Assembly: GCA_019245115.1 (NCBI GenBank)
Contig: JAFARZ010000299.1
Span: 1 to 50,001 of the forward strand
DNA from: Streptosporangiaceae bacterium
Lineage (GTDB): Bacteria > Actinomycetota > Actinomycetes > Streptosporangiales > Streptosporangiaceae
Length of the DNA: 50,001 nt
Reading direction: 5' to 3'
In this document: positions 1-7,777 of the stretch, one piece after another
Layout of the letters: every line of letters starts with the position of its first letter
Numbering within the stretch: the first letter of the stretch is position 1
Translations under genes and position numbers: made by a program
The notes under the pieces: model-generated
What the model saw: only the letters and a program-made list of their open reading frames with translations
What the model was told of the DNA's origin: nothing
Databases searched by the model: none

Positions 1-133
1 GGCAGGTGGCGGCGGTGATGTGCCCGGCCAGGGCGCACAGCTCCGCCTCCAGCCGCTCGGTGGGCAGCGGCGCCGCCTCCAGCGCCTCGAACGGATCGGG
101 AGCACTGCTGGCTGACTCCAGGAGTTCTGTCAT
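1..133 (-). CDS. DUF222 / HNH endonuclease-type protein, N-terminal fragment
   Basis: Only the first 44 codons are in the window; the gene runs off the left edge. The translation begins MTELLESASSAPDPF and continues with a Glu/Ala/Leu-rich helix containing RLEAELCALAGHITAAT. This resembles the start of the large actinobacterial DUF222 family, whose members usually carry a C-terminal HNH nuclease motif and are often multicopy. The ATG at 131-133 is the only start that gives this family-like N-terminus. The HNH part cannot be seen, so nuclease function is a family inference only. Confidence 0.6.
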   Translation of the reverse strand, partial: MTELLESASSAPDPFEALEAAPLPTERLEAELCALAGHITAATC

Positions 134-487
134 GTGTTCGATACTAGCGGTGAGCACTGACGTTCTCCCGGAACGGCATACGACCACGGTCGCTGAGGCT
201 TTCGAGAAGTTTTTCAGAGAAAACCGCTTCCGCGGAAACGTAGAAACGTGGAAACCGGTGCTCTGGCGACCAGACGATGGTGAGGACGTCCTCGGCCGGG
301 CAGGACGGGGCGCGGCCTGTCGTTGAGCGAGGGACGATGCGAGGACGATACAGTGCATTCCCTGCTCGCCGAACACGCTGCCACGCGTCCTCGGGGAAGG
401 TCAGCGGCCAACGTGGCAGCCGGTCCAGTCGCCCGCCGTCATTCAGCAAGATGGCGAACGGATCCGTGAGGACTGGCGTTACGCGGC
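134..487. other. Intergenic stretch, no confident gene
   Basis: About 350 bases between the DUF222 gene start and the end of the ParB-like gene. A minus-strand frame is open down to a stop at 144 (for example DPFAILLNDGGRLDRLP around 400-460) with fairly GC-rich third positions. It has no start of its own outside the upstream gene and no family I recognise. It might be a decayed gene or a frameshifted tail. Bases 190-260 are visibly AT-richer and probably include the promoter of the DUF222 gene. Confidence 0.4.
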
Positions 488-1075
488 CTACTTGTGGTGG
501 CTGGCGGTCAGGCCGAGGAGGACATTGAGTTCGGGGGGAAGCCACTGCGGGCACAGCAGTAGCCCGGTCAGTCGCTTGTGACCCTCGATCACGATCAGGT
601 TCGCCAGGCCGGGCTCGCTGAGGAGGATGATGGGCGGAGGCAGCCGTCCATTCCGCAGGTTCTCGGCGATCTGCCGGTAGATCGTTCCGGGCGGCTGTTC
701 CTGCCACGGACCGAGCCTCCGCGCGGCATCGGCCGCCAGCCTGGTACCGCCGGAGAATTCGGTCCAGTAGGGATAGTCGATATAGCGGACCGTGGCCAGC
801 TCGGCCGGGGTCAGTGCCGCGTGATGCCAGGTCACGTCGGCGGGCATGCCGGTGAAAACGTCGCCCGTCGGGTAGCGGCGGTAGGCGGCCAGGACGCGCC
901 GCCGTACCGCGTTGGCGGCGTCATCTCGGGTGTCGGGCCGTTCGACGATGCTGCTGGGCTGCCGAAGCCGGGCGAGAATCTCCCGGATCAGTGGACCGTA
1001 CCGCTCGGAGCTGGCCTCAGCGCCCAGGAAGACGGCGACCATGTCGTCTTCGGAGGCTGACTGGAGCAGGCGCAT
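488..1075 (-). CDS. ParB/Srx-fold-like hypothetical protein
   Basis: A 195-residue protein starting MRLLQSASEDDMVAVFLGAE. The frame stays open further upstream, but that part is the antisense of the neighbouring oxidoreductase, so the ATG at 1073-1075 is preferred. The C-terminal third has the pattern YRQIAENLRNGRLPPPIILL followed by LIVIEGHKRLTGLLL. This resembles the ParB N-terminal/sulfiredoxin-like fold, in which an E/DGxHRL segment contacts nucleotide. No helix-turn-helix follows, so this is not a partition ParB. It is divergent from the LLM gene with a 30-bp gap. Function unknown; small single-domain ParB-like proteins are often accessory or defence-associated, but nothing nearby supports that here. 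Confidence 0.55.
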   Translation of the reverse strand: MRLLQSASEDDMVAVFLGAEASSERYGPLIREILARLRQPSSIVERPDTRDDAANAVRRRVLAAYRRYPTGDVFTGMPADVTWHHAALTPAELATVRYIDYPYWTEFSGGTRLAADAARRLGPWQEQPPGTIYRQIAENLRNGRLPPPIILLSEPGLANLIVIEGHKRLTGLLLCPQWLPPELNVLLGLTASHHK

Positions 1076-1105
1076 AGAAAAGTAGAACACGTTACAGTTG
1101 AGCGC

Positions 1106-1951
1106 ATGCGCTACGGGGTTGTTCTCTTCACCAGCGACCGGGGCATCCAGCCGGCCGTGGCGGCCCAAGCTGCCGAGAAAGCGGGTTTCGCCAGCTTTTA
1201 TGTCCCCGAGCACACGCATATCCCGGTCCGGCGTACCGCTGCCCATCCCCGCACGAAAGGCGCCGATCTGCCGGATGACCGCTACCTGAGAACGCTCGAC
1301 CCGTGGGTGTCGCTGAGCGTGGCCGCCGCCGTGACCACGCGCATCCGGCTCGGTACCGCGGTCGCCCTCCCGGCCGAGCACGATCCGATCGCACTGGCCA
1401 AGACGATCGCCTCGCTCGATCACCTGTCCGGCGGCCGCCTGACCCTGGGTGTCGGTTTCGGGTGGAACACCGACGAACTGTCCGACCACGGCATCCCGGC
1501 CGGCAGACGGCGTGAAGCCCTGAAAGAGTATCTCGAAGCGATGCAAGAACTATGGTCTCAGGACGAAGCGAGCTATCACGGCGAGTTCGTAAGCTTCGAT
1601 AGCTCCTGGGCATGGCCGAAAACCGTCTCGCAGCCGCGACCGCCGACGCTGCTCGGCGCCGCCGGAACGCAAAGCAACTTCACCTGGATCGCGCAATCGG
1701 CCGACGGCTGGCTGACGACGCCCGGCGAGGACGACATCGACGAGAAAATCAGTCTGCTGAACGAGCGCTGGCGGGCAGCCGGGCGCAACCGGCCAGCACC
1801 GCAAATAGCGGTGCTGGCCGGTAAACCGGACCCCGGGAAACTACAGAACTGGCGCGAGCGTGGCGTCACAGATGTCCTGTTCGGCATGCCGGACCGCGCC
1901 GAGGGAGAGGTAATCGCGTACCTCGACCGCCTGGCCGCCAAATTGCCCTGA
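1106..1951 (+). CDS. LLM-class (luciferase-like) F420-dependent oxidoreductase
   Basis: 281 residues, a full-length single-domain bacterial luciferase-like TIM barrel. It begins MRYGVVLFTSDRGIQP, has the typical early segment FASFYVPEHTHIP, a mid-barrel RIRLGTAVALPAEHDPIALAK, then LSGGRLTLGVGFGWNTDEL and a C-terminal PPTLLGAAG. Family members use F420H2 or FMNH2 and act on varied small molecules; the substrate cannot be read from sequence. Actinobacteria use F420 widely, which favours that cofactor. The ATG at 1106 has no clear Shine-Dalgarno, and TACAGT sits about 8 bases upstream, so a leaderless transcript is possible. It ends against the CCCTAAAG repeat array and faces the UMP kinase gene. 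Confidence 0.85.
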   Translation: MRYGVVLFTSDRGIQPAVAAQAAEKAGFASFYVPEHTHIPVRRTAAHPRTKGADLPDDRYLRTLDPWVSLSVAAAVTTRIRLGTAVALPAEHDPIALAKTIASLDHLSGGRLTLGVGFGWNTDELSDHGIPAGRRREALKEYLEAMQELWSQDEASYHGEFVSFDSSWAWPKTVSQPRPPTLLGAAGTQSNFTWIAQSADGWLTTPGEDDIDEKISLLNERWRAAGRNRPAPQIAVLAGKPDPGKLQNWRERGVTDVLFGMPDRAEGEVIAYLDRLAAKLP

Positions 1952-1957
1952 CCCGGA

Positions 1958-2019
1958 CCCTAAAGCCCTAAAGCCCTAAAGCCCTAAAGCCCTAAAGCCT
2001 AAAGCCCTAAAGCCTAAAG
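1958..2019. repeat. Telomere-like CCCTAAAG tandem repeat
   Basis: Eight head-to-tail units: six copies of the 8-mer CCCTAAAG at 1958-1997 (five) and 2005-2012 (one), and two 7-mers CCTAAAG at 1998-2004 and 2013-2019. The last unit is followed by CTTTGGG, giving a near-palindrome CCTAAAGCTTTGGG at the array edge. The array lies between two convergent genes and covers the last codon and TAG stop of the UMP kinase gene (2014-2016). It may end transcription or be a slippage product. Confidence 0.95.
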
Positions 2020-2736
2020 CTTTGGGCTGATCCGGGTGCCGAGTTCCTCGCCCTGGCAGATCCGCCGCATCACGCTGGCCGCGGCCACGTCGAACACGTG
2101 CATGGTCAGATCCTGCTCGTTAGCGAGGACGAAGGCACTGGTGTCCATGACCCGTACCCCGACCGCCAGCGCCTCGTCGTAGGTCAGCTGCGTATACCGG
2201 ACCGCGGCGGGATTCTCGCGCGGGTCGCTGTCGTACACCCCGTCGACCCCGCGTTTGGCCACCAGCAGGACGTCCGCGTCCAGTTCCAGCGCGCGCTGCA
2301 CCGCGGGGTAGTCGGTGGTCACGTAGGGCTGCCCGATGCCGCCGGCCAGCAGGACGATCATGCCGCGATCGAGGTGGTGCATGGCGCGGAGCCGGATGAA
2401 TGGCTCCGCCACGCTCTGGATCGGAACGGCGGTCATCACGCGCACGTCGATGTCCGTCCTGGCCGTAAGGGCCCCGCGCAACATCAGGGCGTTCATGATC
2501 GTGCCGAGCATTCCGATGTTGTCCGCCTCGGCCCGGCTGATGCCCCAGCCGTCGGCCATCCGGCCGCGGAAATAGTTTCCTCCGCCGACGACCACGGCTA
2601 CCTGTACGCCGAGGTTCCGCACGGACAGGACCTCGTCGGCGACCCGCGCGAGGCTGGCCGGATCGACTCCGGATCCGCCGGACCCGGCGAGCGCCTCGCC
2701 GCTGAGCTTGACGAGAACCCGGTTGTAACGCGGCAT
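2014..2736 (-). CDS. pyrH: Uridylate (UMP) kinase, stand-alone copy
   Basis: 240 residues of the amino-acid kinase fold, which phosphorylates UMP to UDP in pyrimidine nucleotide synthesis. Visible motifs: N-terminal NRVLVKLSGEALAG, glycine loop VAVVVGGGNYFRG, nucleotide segment IGQPYVTTDYPAVQRALEL and VDGVYDSDPRENP. The start is the ATG at 2734-2736, preceded by GGAAGGGGG; the in-frame upstream extension has no family likeness. In most actinobacteria pyrH lies in rpsB-tsf-pyrH-frr. Here it stands alone between an LLM gene and an SDR gene. The GGIGQPYVTTD loop also differs from the GTGNPFFTTD style of housekeeping PyrH, so this may be a second, diverged copy. The 3' end is built into the CCCTAAAG array. 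Confidence 0.88.
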   Translation of the reverse strand: MPRYNRVLVKLSGEALAGSGGSGVDPASLARVADEVLSVRNLGVQVAVVVGGGNYFRGRMADGWGISRAEADNIGMLGTIMNALMLRGALTARTDIDVRVMTAVPIQSVAEPFIRLRAMHHLDRGMIVLLAGGIGQPYVTTDYPAVQRALELDADVLLVAKRGVDGVYDSDPRENPAAVRYTQLTYDEALAVGVRVMDTSAFVLANEQDLTMHVFDVAAASVMRRICQGEELGTRISPKL

Positions 2737-2830
2737 AATGGGCCAACCCCCTTCCCGCCGGTCAGGCCGGCGACCTCGCGTCACGGTATCGTATGCAGGC
2801 TAGAGTCCGGTGCATGCGACGATTGGCTGG

Positions 2831-3511
2831 ATGGATACCGTCTCGCTGGTAACCGGGGGAAACCGCGGCATTGGCAAGGAAGTCTGCCGCCAGCTCGCCG
2901 CCCTCGGCCACACCGTGATCCTGACCGCCCGCTCGCGGTCGGCCGCCGCCGCGGCGGCCCGCGAGACCGGCGCCGAGCCGCTCGAGCTGGACGTCACCGA
3001 TCAGCGCGCGATCACCACGGCGGTGCGCCGGGTGGACGAACGCTACGGCAGGCTCGACGTCCTCGTTAACAACGCCGCGATTACCTATGACACCTGGCAG
3101 ACCGCGGTCACGGCCGACCTCGCGACGGTGCGTGAGGCGGCGGAAACCAACCTGTATGGGCCGTGGCTGATGGTGCAGGAGTTCCTCCCGTTGCTGCGGC
3201 GCAGCCATCATGGCAGGATCGTGAACGTCTCCAGCGAGGCGGCCTCGCTCACGCACATGGGCGGCGGGACGCCCGCCTATACGGCCTCGAAGACGGCGCT
3301 CAACGCGCTCACCCGGATGCTCGCGGCGGAACTCCGCGCCAGCAATATCCTGGTCAACGCCATCTGCCCGGGCTGGGTGGCCACCGACATGGGCGGCGCC
3401 GGCGGCCGACCGGTCGCCGATGGCACGGCTGGCATAGTGTGGGCGGCCACTCTCCCCGACGACGGTCCCACGGGCGGCTTTTTCCGTGACGGCAACCCGC
3501 TCGAGTGGTGA
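2831..3511 (+). CDS. Short-chain dehydrogenase/reductase
   Basis: 226 residues, a classical SDR length. Cofactor motif TGGNRGIG is at residues 8-15, followed by LDVLVNNAAIT, the catalytic Ser in NVSSEAASL and the YTASK active-site Tyr/Lys pair. Next comes the ICPGWVATDMGG loop. The arginine just after the glycine motif and TARSRS after strand 2 suggest NADP(H). The preferred start is ATG 2831; a GTG at 2810 in the same frame would add seven residues. The gene is divergent from pyrH. The closing WAATLPDDGPTGGFFRDG is seen in carbonyl-reductase-like SDRs that reduce small carbonyls. No substrate can be inferred. Confidence 0.88.
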   Translation: MDTVSLVTGGNRGIGKEVCRQLAALGHTVILTARSRSAAAAAARETGAEPLELDVTDQRAITTAVRRVDERYGRLDVLVNNAAITYDTWQTAVTADLATVREAAETNLYGPWLMVQEFLPLLRRSHHGRIVNVSSEAASLTHMGGGTPAYTASKTALNALTRMLAAELRASNILVNAICPGWVATDMGGAGGRPVADGTAGIVWAATLPDDGPTGGFFRDGNPLEW

Positions 3512-3541
3512 TATAGATTTTTTCGGCGAACGGCGGTGGTT

Positions 3542-4381
3542 CTACGTCTCGGAAGCGGCTTGCGGAGCCTTGCGCCGGAGTGAATTCTGCAGACCCAGGT
3601 AAGCGACGACCACGATCGCCACGTAGGCGACGTAGACCAGGAGCTGGAGCGGGGTGGGAGCGTCGCTGTAGCCGAAGAAGCTGTGCAGCACGTCGCCGAA
3701 CGCGCTGTCCTGTGACAGCAGCCGGTCCGAGTGCCACATGGGCAGGTCCAGCACGCGCAGCCAGCCGAGCTCCTGGAGGTTCTGGATGGTGTTGGCCAGC
3801 AGTCCGGCCGCGAAGACCATCAGCAGCACGCCTATGACGGTGAAGAACCTGGCCAGGTTCAGCTTGTGGCCCAGCCGGTAGATCACGAACGCGATTCCCA
3901 GCGATCCGGCCAGTCCGATGACCGCTCCGCTCAGCGCGCTGGCCGTCGAGGTGGAGAAGATGATCGCCAGCGTGAAGACCACCGTCTCCAGCCCTTCGCG
4001 GCCAACCGCCTGGAAGGCCAGCAGCGCCAGTCCCCATCTGGCCTTGCCGTCCAGCGCGGCGTCGGTCCGGGAGCGCAGTTCCTTGGACAGCGATCGTGCG
4101 TGCTTGCGCATCCAGAACGTCATGTACGTGAGTACGGTTGCCGCGAGCAGGTAGGTGACCGTCTCGAAGATGGTCTGGACCCGCGAGCCGTCGTAGGAGC
4201 GGATGGTCGCGTACGCGATCACGCCGCCGGCGGTGGCCAGCAGCAGCGCGGCGCCCACGCCGATGAACACGTCGCGGAAGTGCTCGCGTCGTCCTAGGCG
4301 GTTGAGGTACGCGAGCAGGATCGCGACGATCATGCTCGCCTCTACTCCTTCCCGCAGAAAGATGACGAGAGTGGCGAGCAC
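3542..4381 (-). CDS. FTR1-family iron permease (EfeU-like)
   Basis: 279 residues with about seven hydrophobic segments. Two REGxE motifs, REGVEAS near residue 10 and REGLETV near residue 128, are the iron-coordinating signature of Ftr1/EfeU permeases, which move ferric iron across the membrane. No EfeO or EfeB (peroxidase) partner lies beside it, so this is a permease-only locus within the window. The ATG at 4379-4381 gives MLATLVIFLREGVEAS, the standard family start. An IdeR/DmdR-type iron box lies 28 bases upstream, so iron repression is likely. It is convergent with the SDR gene. Confidence 0.93.
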   Translation of the reverse strand: MLATLVIFLREGVEASMIVAILLAYLNRLGRREHFRDVFIGVGAALLLATAGGVIAYATIRSYDGSRVQTIFETVTYLLAATVLTYMTFWMRKHARSLSKELRSRTDAALDGKARWGLALLAFQAVGREGLETVVFTLAIIFSTSTASALSGAVIGLAGSLGIAFVIYRLGHKLNLARFFTVIGVLLMVFAAGLLANTIQNLQELGWLRVLDLPMWHSDRLLSQDSAFGDVLHSFFGYSDAPTPLQLLVYVAYVAIVVVAYLGLQNSLRRKAPQAASET

Positions 4382-4408
4382 ATGACCTCCAGCGGTCGAT
4401 CGGGGGAC

Positions 4409-4427
4409 TTAGGTTAGGCATGCCTAA
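4409..4427 (-). promoter_or_regulatory. Iron box (IdeR/DmdR/DtxR-type operator)
   Basis: TTAGGTTAGGCATGCCTAA matches the actinobacterial DtxR-family consensus TTAGGTTAGGCTAACCTAA at 16 of 19 positions. Its core TTAGGCATGCCTAA (4414-4427) is a perfect 14-bp palindrome. It sits just upstream of the FTR1 permease start, as expected for an iron-repressed uptake gene. Confidence 0.88.
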
Positions 4428-4475
4428 TATACCTATCTGCCTCCGTCTCAAACAGGGCGGGCGAGGTGTGTTACG

Positions 4476-5420
4476 TCACCGTGCCCTATGAGGACATCGC
4501 GCTGATCGTCGGGCGTTCCCCGATCGGCTCCGTAAGCTCGACATGTCCGTCGTCTCCGATTGAGGCAGGGGAGCTTGCGTCGCTGGAGCCTCGGCGGCCA
4601 GTTCGCGGGCGACCTCGGCGGTGACCGAGGCGGCCGGGCCGGAGGTCATGGCGAGCAGTTCGTCGCTGAGTTCCTTCAGCTCGGCGCCGCCGGCCATCAT
4701 CTCGGTCAGGCCCTCCACGGTGGTTTCGGCCTTCCGCGCGCTGGCCATCAGCCGGCCGCGCTTGAGCAGGTAGAACTGGTCGCCGACCGGGTACGCGTGG
4801 TGCGGGTTGTGGGTGATGAAGATGACGGCCTTGCCCAGCTCACGAGCCTGCACGATGTACCTGAGCACGATGCCGGACTGCCGGACGCCAAGCGCGGACG
4901 TCGGCTCGTCCAGTATGAGCACCCGCGCACCGAAGTACACCGCGCGGGCGATGGCCATGGCCTGGCGTTCGCCGCCGGACAGCGTGCCGACCGTCTGGTC
5001 CGGGTCTCGGACGTCGATGCCCATCTTCCGCATCTCGTCGCGGGTGATGCCCCGGGCCTTGGCGATATCGAGCCTGCGCATCGGCCCGCGGCCGCGGACC
5101 GGTTCCTGGCCTAGGAAGAAGTTCCGCCACAGCGACATCAGCGGCACGGTGGCCAGGTCCTGGAACACCGTCGCGATGCCGTGCGTCCGCGCTTCGCGCG
5201 GTCCGGCCAGGCTGACCGGCGACCCGTCGATCAGCAGCGTCCCGGCGTCGGGCGGGAACACGCCCGACAGGATCTTGATCAGCGTCGACTTGCCCGCCCC
5301 GTTGTCGCCGAGAACGCACGTGACCTCTCCGGCACGGACCTGCAGCGAGATGTCCGCCACCGCGATGGCGCTGCCGAAGTACTTGGACACCCCGCGGACT
5401 TCGAGAAGCGGTTCTGTCAC
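4476..5420 (-). CDS. Sugar-type ABC transporter ATP-binding protein (probable inositol uptake)
   Basis: 314 residues. Single ABC domain: Walker A GDNGAGKST at residues 38-46, Q-loop TVFQDLATVPLMS, signature LSGGERQAMAIARA near 148, Walker B VLILDEPTSALG and switch VIFITHN. One ABC domain rather than two resembles FrcA-type carbohydrate ATPases. Residues after about 255 form an Ala/Pro/Glu-rich tail ending in an Arg/Ser-rich stretch, longer than usual. It is the last gene of the transporter operon, starting 4 bases after the permease stop. The inositol assignment comes from the neighbouring iol operon and shared operator, not from the ATPase itself. Confidence 0.9.
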   Translation of the reverse strand: MTEPLLEVRGVSKYFGSAIAVADISLQVRAGEVTCVLGDNGAGKSTLIKILSGVFPPDAGTLLIDGSPVSLAGPREARTHGIATVFQDLATVPLMSLWRNFFLGQEPVRGRGPMRRLDIAKARGITRDEMRKMGIDVRDPDQTVGTLSGGERQAMAIARAVYFGARVLILDEPTSALGVRQSGIVLRYIVQARELGKAVIFITHNPHHAYPVGDQFYLLKRGRLMASARKAETTVEGLTEMMAGGAELKELSDELLAMTSGPAASVTAEVARELAAEAPATQAPLPQSETTDMSSLRSRSGNARRSARCPHRAR

Positions 5421-5424
5421 GGCT

Positions 5425-6591
5425 TTACCTCCGGGCTCGCTGCGCTCGCATGTACACCACGGTGTTGACCACCACGGCGATGAACAGCACGACGCCGAGG
5501 AACGTGAAGTCCCACGAGCTGTCCCAGCCCGCGTAGATGACGCCCTGGAAGGCCATGCCGATGATGCACGCGCCCAGGGCGGCGCCCACCGCCGACCCGT
5601 ACCCGCCGGTGAGCAGGCACCCGCCGATCACCGCGGCGATGATGTAGTAGAACTCGTAGCCGACTCCCTGCTCGGATACGGCCGACGAGGCCTGGGTGAA
5701 CGAGATGATCCCCACCAGGGCCGCTGCGACCGAGGCCGACACGAACAGCAGGATCTTGGTCCGGGCCACGGGCACGCCGACGTTCCGGGCGGCGTTCTGG
5801 TCACCGCCCACCGCGAAGATCCAGTTGCCGAACGTCGTCCGTGACAGCACCCAGGTCCCGGCGGCCGTCACGGCGATGAACCACAACACCGCGGTCTGAT
5901 ATCCGCTCGGCAGCGCTGAATTGCTGGCGAACGTGCTGCCGAACACGTCTTTCGCGCTGGCCAGCCCGCCCGCCGAGGTGGTGGTCAGGGCTACCTGGGT
6001 GCTGCCGTGGTTCACCAGCAGCACCCCGCCGATGGTGAGGCCGCGTAGCACGAAGAACGTGGCCAGCGTGATGATGAAGCTGGGCAGCCCGGTCTTCACC
6101 CGGACGAACCCGTTCAGCAGCCCGATCAGCGCGCCGAACACCAGCGTCGCGACGATGGCCAGCCAGGCGTTCCAGTGCAGATGGCCGATGAGCAGGCCCA
6201 TCAGGATGGCGGTGGCCCCGGTCATGACCCCGGCCGACAGGTCGAACTCGCCGCCCACCATGAGCAGCCCGACCGGCACGGCCATGATGCCGTAGAACGA
6301 CGCCTGCTGGCTCCACGACGCCAGCCCGGTCTGGGACAGCCACAGGTGAGCGGGCGCGAAGCCGGTGAAGATCAAGAAGATGGCGACCGCGCCCATCAGC
6401 GCCCCGAGTTCGGGTCGCTGCATGATCCGTGTCAGCCTGCTGACCTGGACGACCCTCTCGTCCAGTGTCTCCCCCGGGGGGACGACCCCCCCGGTGACCC
6501 CCCCGCGATCAGGGGGCTCCCCGCCCCCTGACACCCCCGGCCCGGGGACCGGAAGAGCGCCGGCCCCCGGGACCCTTGACCGTTCAGTCAT
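5425..6591 (-). CDS. Sugar-type ABC transporter permease (probable inositol uptake)
   Basis: 388 residues of the BPD_transp_2 (RbsC/FrcC) family, with about ten hydrophobic segments. Family-like stretches include GEFDLSAGVMTGATA, LIGLLNGFVRVKTGLPSFI and AVGGDQNAARNVGVPVART. Its ATG overlaps the lipoprotein gene stop by 8 bases. Residues about 7-42 are an unusual Gly/Pro-rich leader encoded by a run of G/C hairpins. The family-like part begins near LDERVVQVSRLTRIMQRPEL, so the leader looks like inserted repeat DNA. It would pair with the ATPase and lipoprotein to form an importer. Confidence 0.9.
   Translation of the reverse strand: MTERSRVPGAGALPVPGPGVSGGGEPPDRGGVTGGVVPPGETLDERVVQVSRLTRIMQRPELGALMGAVAIFLIFTGFAPAHLWLSQTGLASWSQQASFYGIMAVPVGLLMVGGEFDLSAGVMTGATAILMGLLIGHLHWNAWLAIVATLVFGALIGLLNGFVRVKTGLPSFIITLATFFVLRGLTIGGVLLVNHGSTQVALTTTSAGGLASAKDVFGSTFASNSALPSGYQTAVLWFIAVTAAGTWVLSRTTFGNWIFAVGGDQNAARNVGVPVARTKILLFVSASVAAALVGIISFTQASSAVSEQGVGYEFYYIIAAVIGGCLLTGGYGSAVGAALGACIIGMAFQGVIYAGWDSSWDFTFLGVVLFIAVVVNTVVYMRAQRARR
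6471..6531. repeat. G6/C6 hairpin cluster inside the permease 5' end
   Basis: CCGGGGGG (6474-6481) and CCCCCCCGG (6486-6494) flank a 4-base loop and are followed by TGACCCCCCC. A second perfect stem has arms TCAGGGGGC (6509-6517) and GCCCCCTGA (6523-6531) with a 5-base loop. The layout matches elements at 20502, 41081 and 47216. Here it encodes the Gly/Pro-rich N-terminal leader of the permease. Confidence 0.8.
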
Positions 6592-7648
6592 CGCCGGCGT
6601 TGATCGCGGCCTGGACCGTGGACACGTTGGACTTGTTCACCACGAGCGGCCCGGTGTCGAGGACGTTGCCGGGGGAGACCGAGTTGCCTTCGTGCTTCTT
6701 GTACAGGTACAGCGACACGATCGGCAGATAACCCTGGAGGTACTGCTGCTGGTCGATGGCGAAGTCCAGGCTGCCGTTCTGCAGGTCGGTCACCACCTGG
6801 CTGTTGAGGTCGAACGTGCCGATCTTGACGCCGGTCTTCCCGTTCAGCGCGGTGACCAGCGCTCCGGCGATGGCGTTGTTCAGCGTCATCACGGCGTTCA
6901 CCCCGGAGTGCGTCTGGAGGTAGGACACCACCTGCTGGTCGGCCTGCTGGGGGTTGCTGGCCGCGTTGGGCGTGGACAAGATCAGCTCGGTACAGGCGGG
7001 TCCGTGGGCCGGCGCGGTGCCGGTGGAGCAGGTCGAGCCGACACCGAGCGCCTGGGCGATGCCGTTGCACCGGTCGAGCAGGTTCTGCCCGGACTGGTGG
7101 ATGACGCACAGCACGTTGGTGGCGCCCTCGCTCTTGAAGACCGCGCCCGCCCTCGTCCCGGCGACCTGTTCGGGCTGCCCGACACAGGTGATGGCGTTGG
7201 TGGCCGCGAGGTCGGTCGGGTCGCAGCCGGCGTTCAGCATGACGACCGGGATCCCGGCCGCCTGGGCCTTCTGGATCGTCGAGTTCATGATGCTCGGATC
7301 GTGATCGGACACCGCGATGCCGCTGACGTGCGCGTTGATGGCGTCCTGGATCTGGGCGTTCTCCGCGTTGTCGTCCGGCTCAGCCTGGCCCTGCTGCTGG
7401 GATCCGTAGACCTCGCTCAGCTTGCAGCCGTAGTCCTTCGCCGCATCCTTGGCGCCCTTGTAGACGACGCTCCAGAAGCTGCCGTTGTCGCCGTGGGTGA
7501 GAAGAGCGAAGGTGTACGGGCAGCTTGCCGACGAGCCCGCCTGTGACGAAGTGTTCCCGCCGGAACTCGAACTGCTCGACGAGCACGCGGCAACGGCCAG
7601 CAGCGGCACCGCGAGGAGCGCCACCAGCGATTTTCTGCGTATGTGCAT
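6584..7648 (-). CDS. Sugar-binding lipoprotein of ABC transporter (probable inositol)
   Basis: 354 residues. The N-terminus MHIRRKSLVALLAVPLLAVA is a lipoprotein signal with a lipobox Cys at about residue 22, then a Ser/Gly linker. The mature part is a periplasmic-binding-protein-like (RbsB/Peripla_BP_4) domain: YTFALLTHGDNGSFWSVVYK, VSGIAVSDHDPSIMN, AAGIPVVMLNAG, VLCVIHQSG. ATG at 7646-7648 follows AGGAGGAAAC, a strong ribosome site; the longer open frame upstream runs antisense through the regulator and is not coding. First gene of the transporter operon, read from a TTGACA/TACGTT promoter with an operator-like element shared with iolG. It delivers ligand to the downstream permease and ATPase. 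Confidence 0.93.
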   Translation of the reverse strand: MHIRRKSLVALLAVPLLAVAACSSSSSSSGGNTSSQAGSSASCPYTFALLTHGDNGSFWSVVYKGAKDAAKDYGCKLSEVYGSQQQGQAEPDDNAENAQIQDAINAHVSGIAVSDHDPSIMNSTIQKAQAAGIPVVMLNAGCDPTDLAATNAITCVGQPEQVAGTRAGAVFKSEGATNVLCVIHQSGQNLLDRCNGIAQALGVGSTCSTGTAPAHGPACTELILSTPNAASNPQQADQQVVSYLQTHSGVNAVMTLNNAIAGALVTALNGKTGVKIGTFDLNSQVVTDLQNGSLDFAIDQQQYLQGYLPIVSLYLYKKHEGNSVSPGNVLDTGPLVVNKSNVSTVQAAINAGDD

Positions 7649-7686
7649 GTTTCCTCCTGCGCTCCAAACCGGCCGCCGTGCCTCGC

Positions 7687-7716
7687 AACGTAACGCTGAC
7701 CTTAATGCCATGTCAA
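7687..7716 (-). promoter_or_regulatory. Promoter of the transporter operon
   Basis: On the minus strand, -35 TTGACA (7716 down to 7711) and -10 TACGTT (7692 down to 7687) are separated by 18 bases. They lie 38 bases or more upstream of the lipoprotein start. The -35 is a perfect sigma-70 type hexamer. Confidence 0.7.
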
Positions 7717-7738
7717 TACTATGTAAGTACGTAAGGAC
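7717..7738 (-). promoter_or_regulatory. Operator-like element shared with the iolG promoter
   Basis: The 22 bases directly upstream of the -35 box start GTCCTTACGTA and contain TTACAT. They match the 22 bases upstream of the iolG -35 box at 14 positions without a gap, consensus GTCCTkACrTAnnkACAT. On the plus strand, TATGTAAG and TACGTAAG (7720-7735) form a direct repeat. Likely the binding site of the adjacent GntR regulator. Confidence 0.65.
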
Positions 7739-7742
7739 AATA

Positions 7743-7771
7743 TGAACTGAACCGAGACCTGCTGTTACACT
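7743..7771 (+). promoter_or_regulatory. Probable promoter of the GntR regulator gene
   Basis: -10 TACACT at 7766-7771 lies 6 bases before the ATG at 7778, and a weak -35 TGAACT is at 7743-7748 (17-base spacer). There is no Shine-Dalgarno, so a leaderless transcript starting at the ATG fits. The promoter abuts the operator-like element, which would allow autoregulation. Confidence 0.5.
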
Positions 7772-7777
7772 GTCCGG

